Assembly: GCF_001904655.1 (NCBI RefSeq) | Contig: NZ_MRCC01000027.1 | Span: forward strand, 1 to 42,612 | Source of the DNA: Chroogloeocystis siderophila 5.2 s.c.1 | GTDB taxonomy: Bacteria; Cyanobacteriota; Cyanobacteriia; Cyanobacteriales; Chroococcidiopsidaceae | DNA: 42,612 nucleotides | Direction: 5' to 3' | The notes under the pieces: generated by a model | What the model saw: only the letters and a program-made list of their open reading frames with translations | Databases searched by the model: none | What the model was told of the DNA's origin: nothing | Part shown: in pieces, positions 42,590 to 42,612 of the stretch | Layout of the letters: each line of letters begins with the position of its first letter | How positions within the stretch are numbered: position 1 is the stretch's first letter | Made by a program: the position numbers and the translations under genes

Positions 42590-42612
42590 CAGAAGGAAAA
42601 AAGCCTTTGGAG
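42557..42612. repeat. Dispersed repeat, second copy, cut by the window edge
   Basis: All 56 bases to the window end match 23250-23305, from TCCCCCTGGGATTATGCAGG to AAAAAGCCTTTGGAG. The identity runs to the last base, so the true repeat is longer. The sequence to the left differs between the copies, so the left boundary lies here. Confidence 0.85.

Noticed and set aside
1-42612. CRISPR array, prophage, intact IS or complete toxin-antitoxin pair
   Set aside because: No regularly spaced repeats, no integrase or structural phage genes, no transposase frame and only a HepT relic were seen.

Overview
The window is a stretch of cyanobacterial chromosome. The octamer GCGATCGC (HIP1) recurs throughout, and several genes are cyanobacterial hallmarks: ndhS (ferredoxin-docking subunit of NDH-1), a CpcT/CpeT-type lyase relic, DUF3155, DUF3611 and DUF4336 proteins, a complex C cofactor-assembly (CCB) protein, a cyanobacterial-type LexA with a matching LexA box, and GTP-binding proteins with hydrophobic tails. 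The abundant interspersed repeats and multi-copy Uma2 genes suggest a large-genome lineage (Chroococcales/Chroococcidiopsidales/Nostocales range); this placement is inference only.

Layout. 1-905: 5' part of a secreted NucA/NucB-type nuclease gene running off the left edge. 906-1849: no intact gene. 1850-5740: Uma2 protein, PNPOx-like flavoprotein, a divergent GST/TetR pair sharing two tandem palindromic operators, a decayed HepT-like gene and a MGME1/RecB-like exonuclease. 5883-9594: SLH protein, a CpcT/CpeT pseudogene overlapping it by ATGA, a membrane GTPase with an in-frame palindrome insertion, and an LtrA remnant. 9638-14511: a second Uma2, ilvA, a Uma2 relic, aldo/keto reductase and a DUF4336 protein. 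14663-17431: a DUF697-like GTPase, a two-gene coiled-coil operon and tRNA-Thr(UGU). 17719-23150: argF, a frameshifted lipoprotein gene, lexA, a superfamily 2 helicase and dxr. 23151-29725: a repeat-rich gap, a small conserved protein, rpsN, an EamA exporter, nth-rseP (overlapping TAGTG), serS and DUF3611. 29726-36021: a long AT-rich gap, PadR, a CCB-family protein, DUF3155 (TTG start), a GAF histidine kinase, an SLH outer-membrane-type protein and an alpha/beta hydrolase. 36127-42612: ndhS, a HAS-barrel-like protein, a CPA2 antiporter with two USP domains, a MITE-like repeat, the UDP-sugar pair uxs-ugd, and a small membrane ORF whose 3' end is a dispersed repeat.

How the genes fit together. 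Most genes are single housekeeping units (isoleucine, arginine and isoprenoid synthesis, translation, DNA repair, membrane proteolysis). Clear functional pairs are GST/TetR (probable detoxification switch), uxs/ugd (UDP-glucose to UDP-glucuronate to UDP-xylose for surface polysaccharide), lexA with its own box, and nth/rseP by translational overlap. The accessory signal is gene decay (HepT, CpcT/CpeT, LtrA, Uma2 and lipoprotein relics) together with several families of short dispersed repeats. I found no CRISPR array, no intact insertion sequence, no prophage and no convincing complete new defence system.
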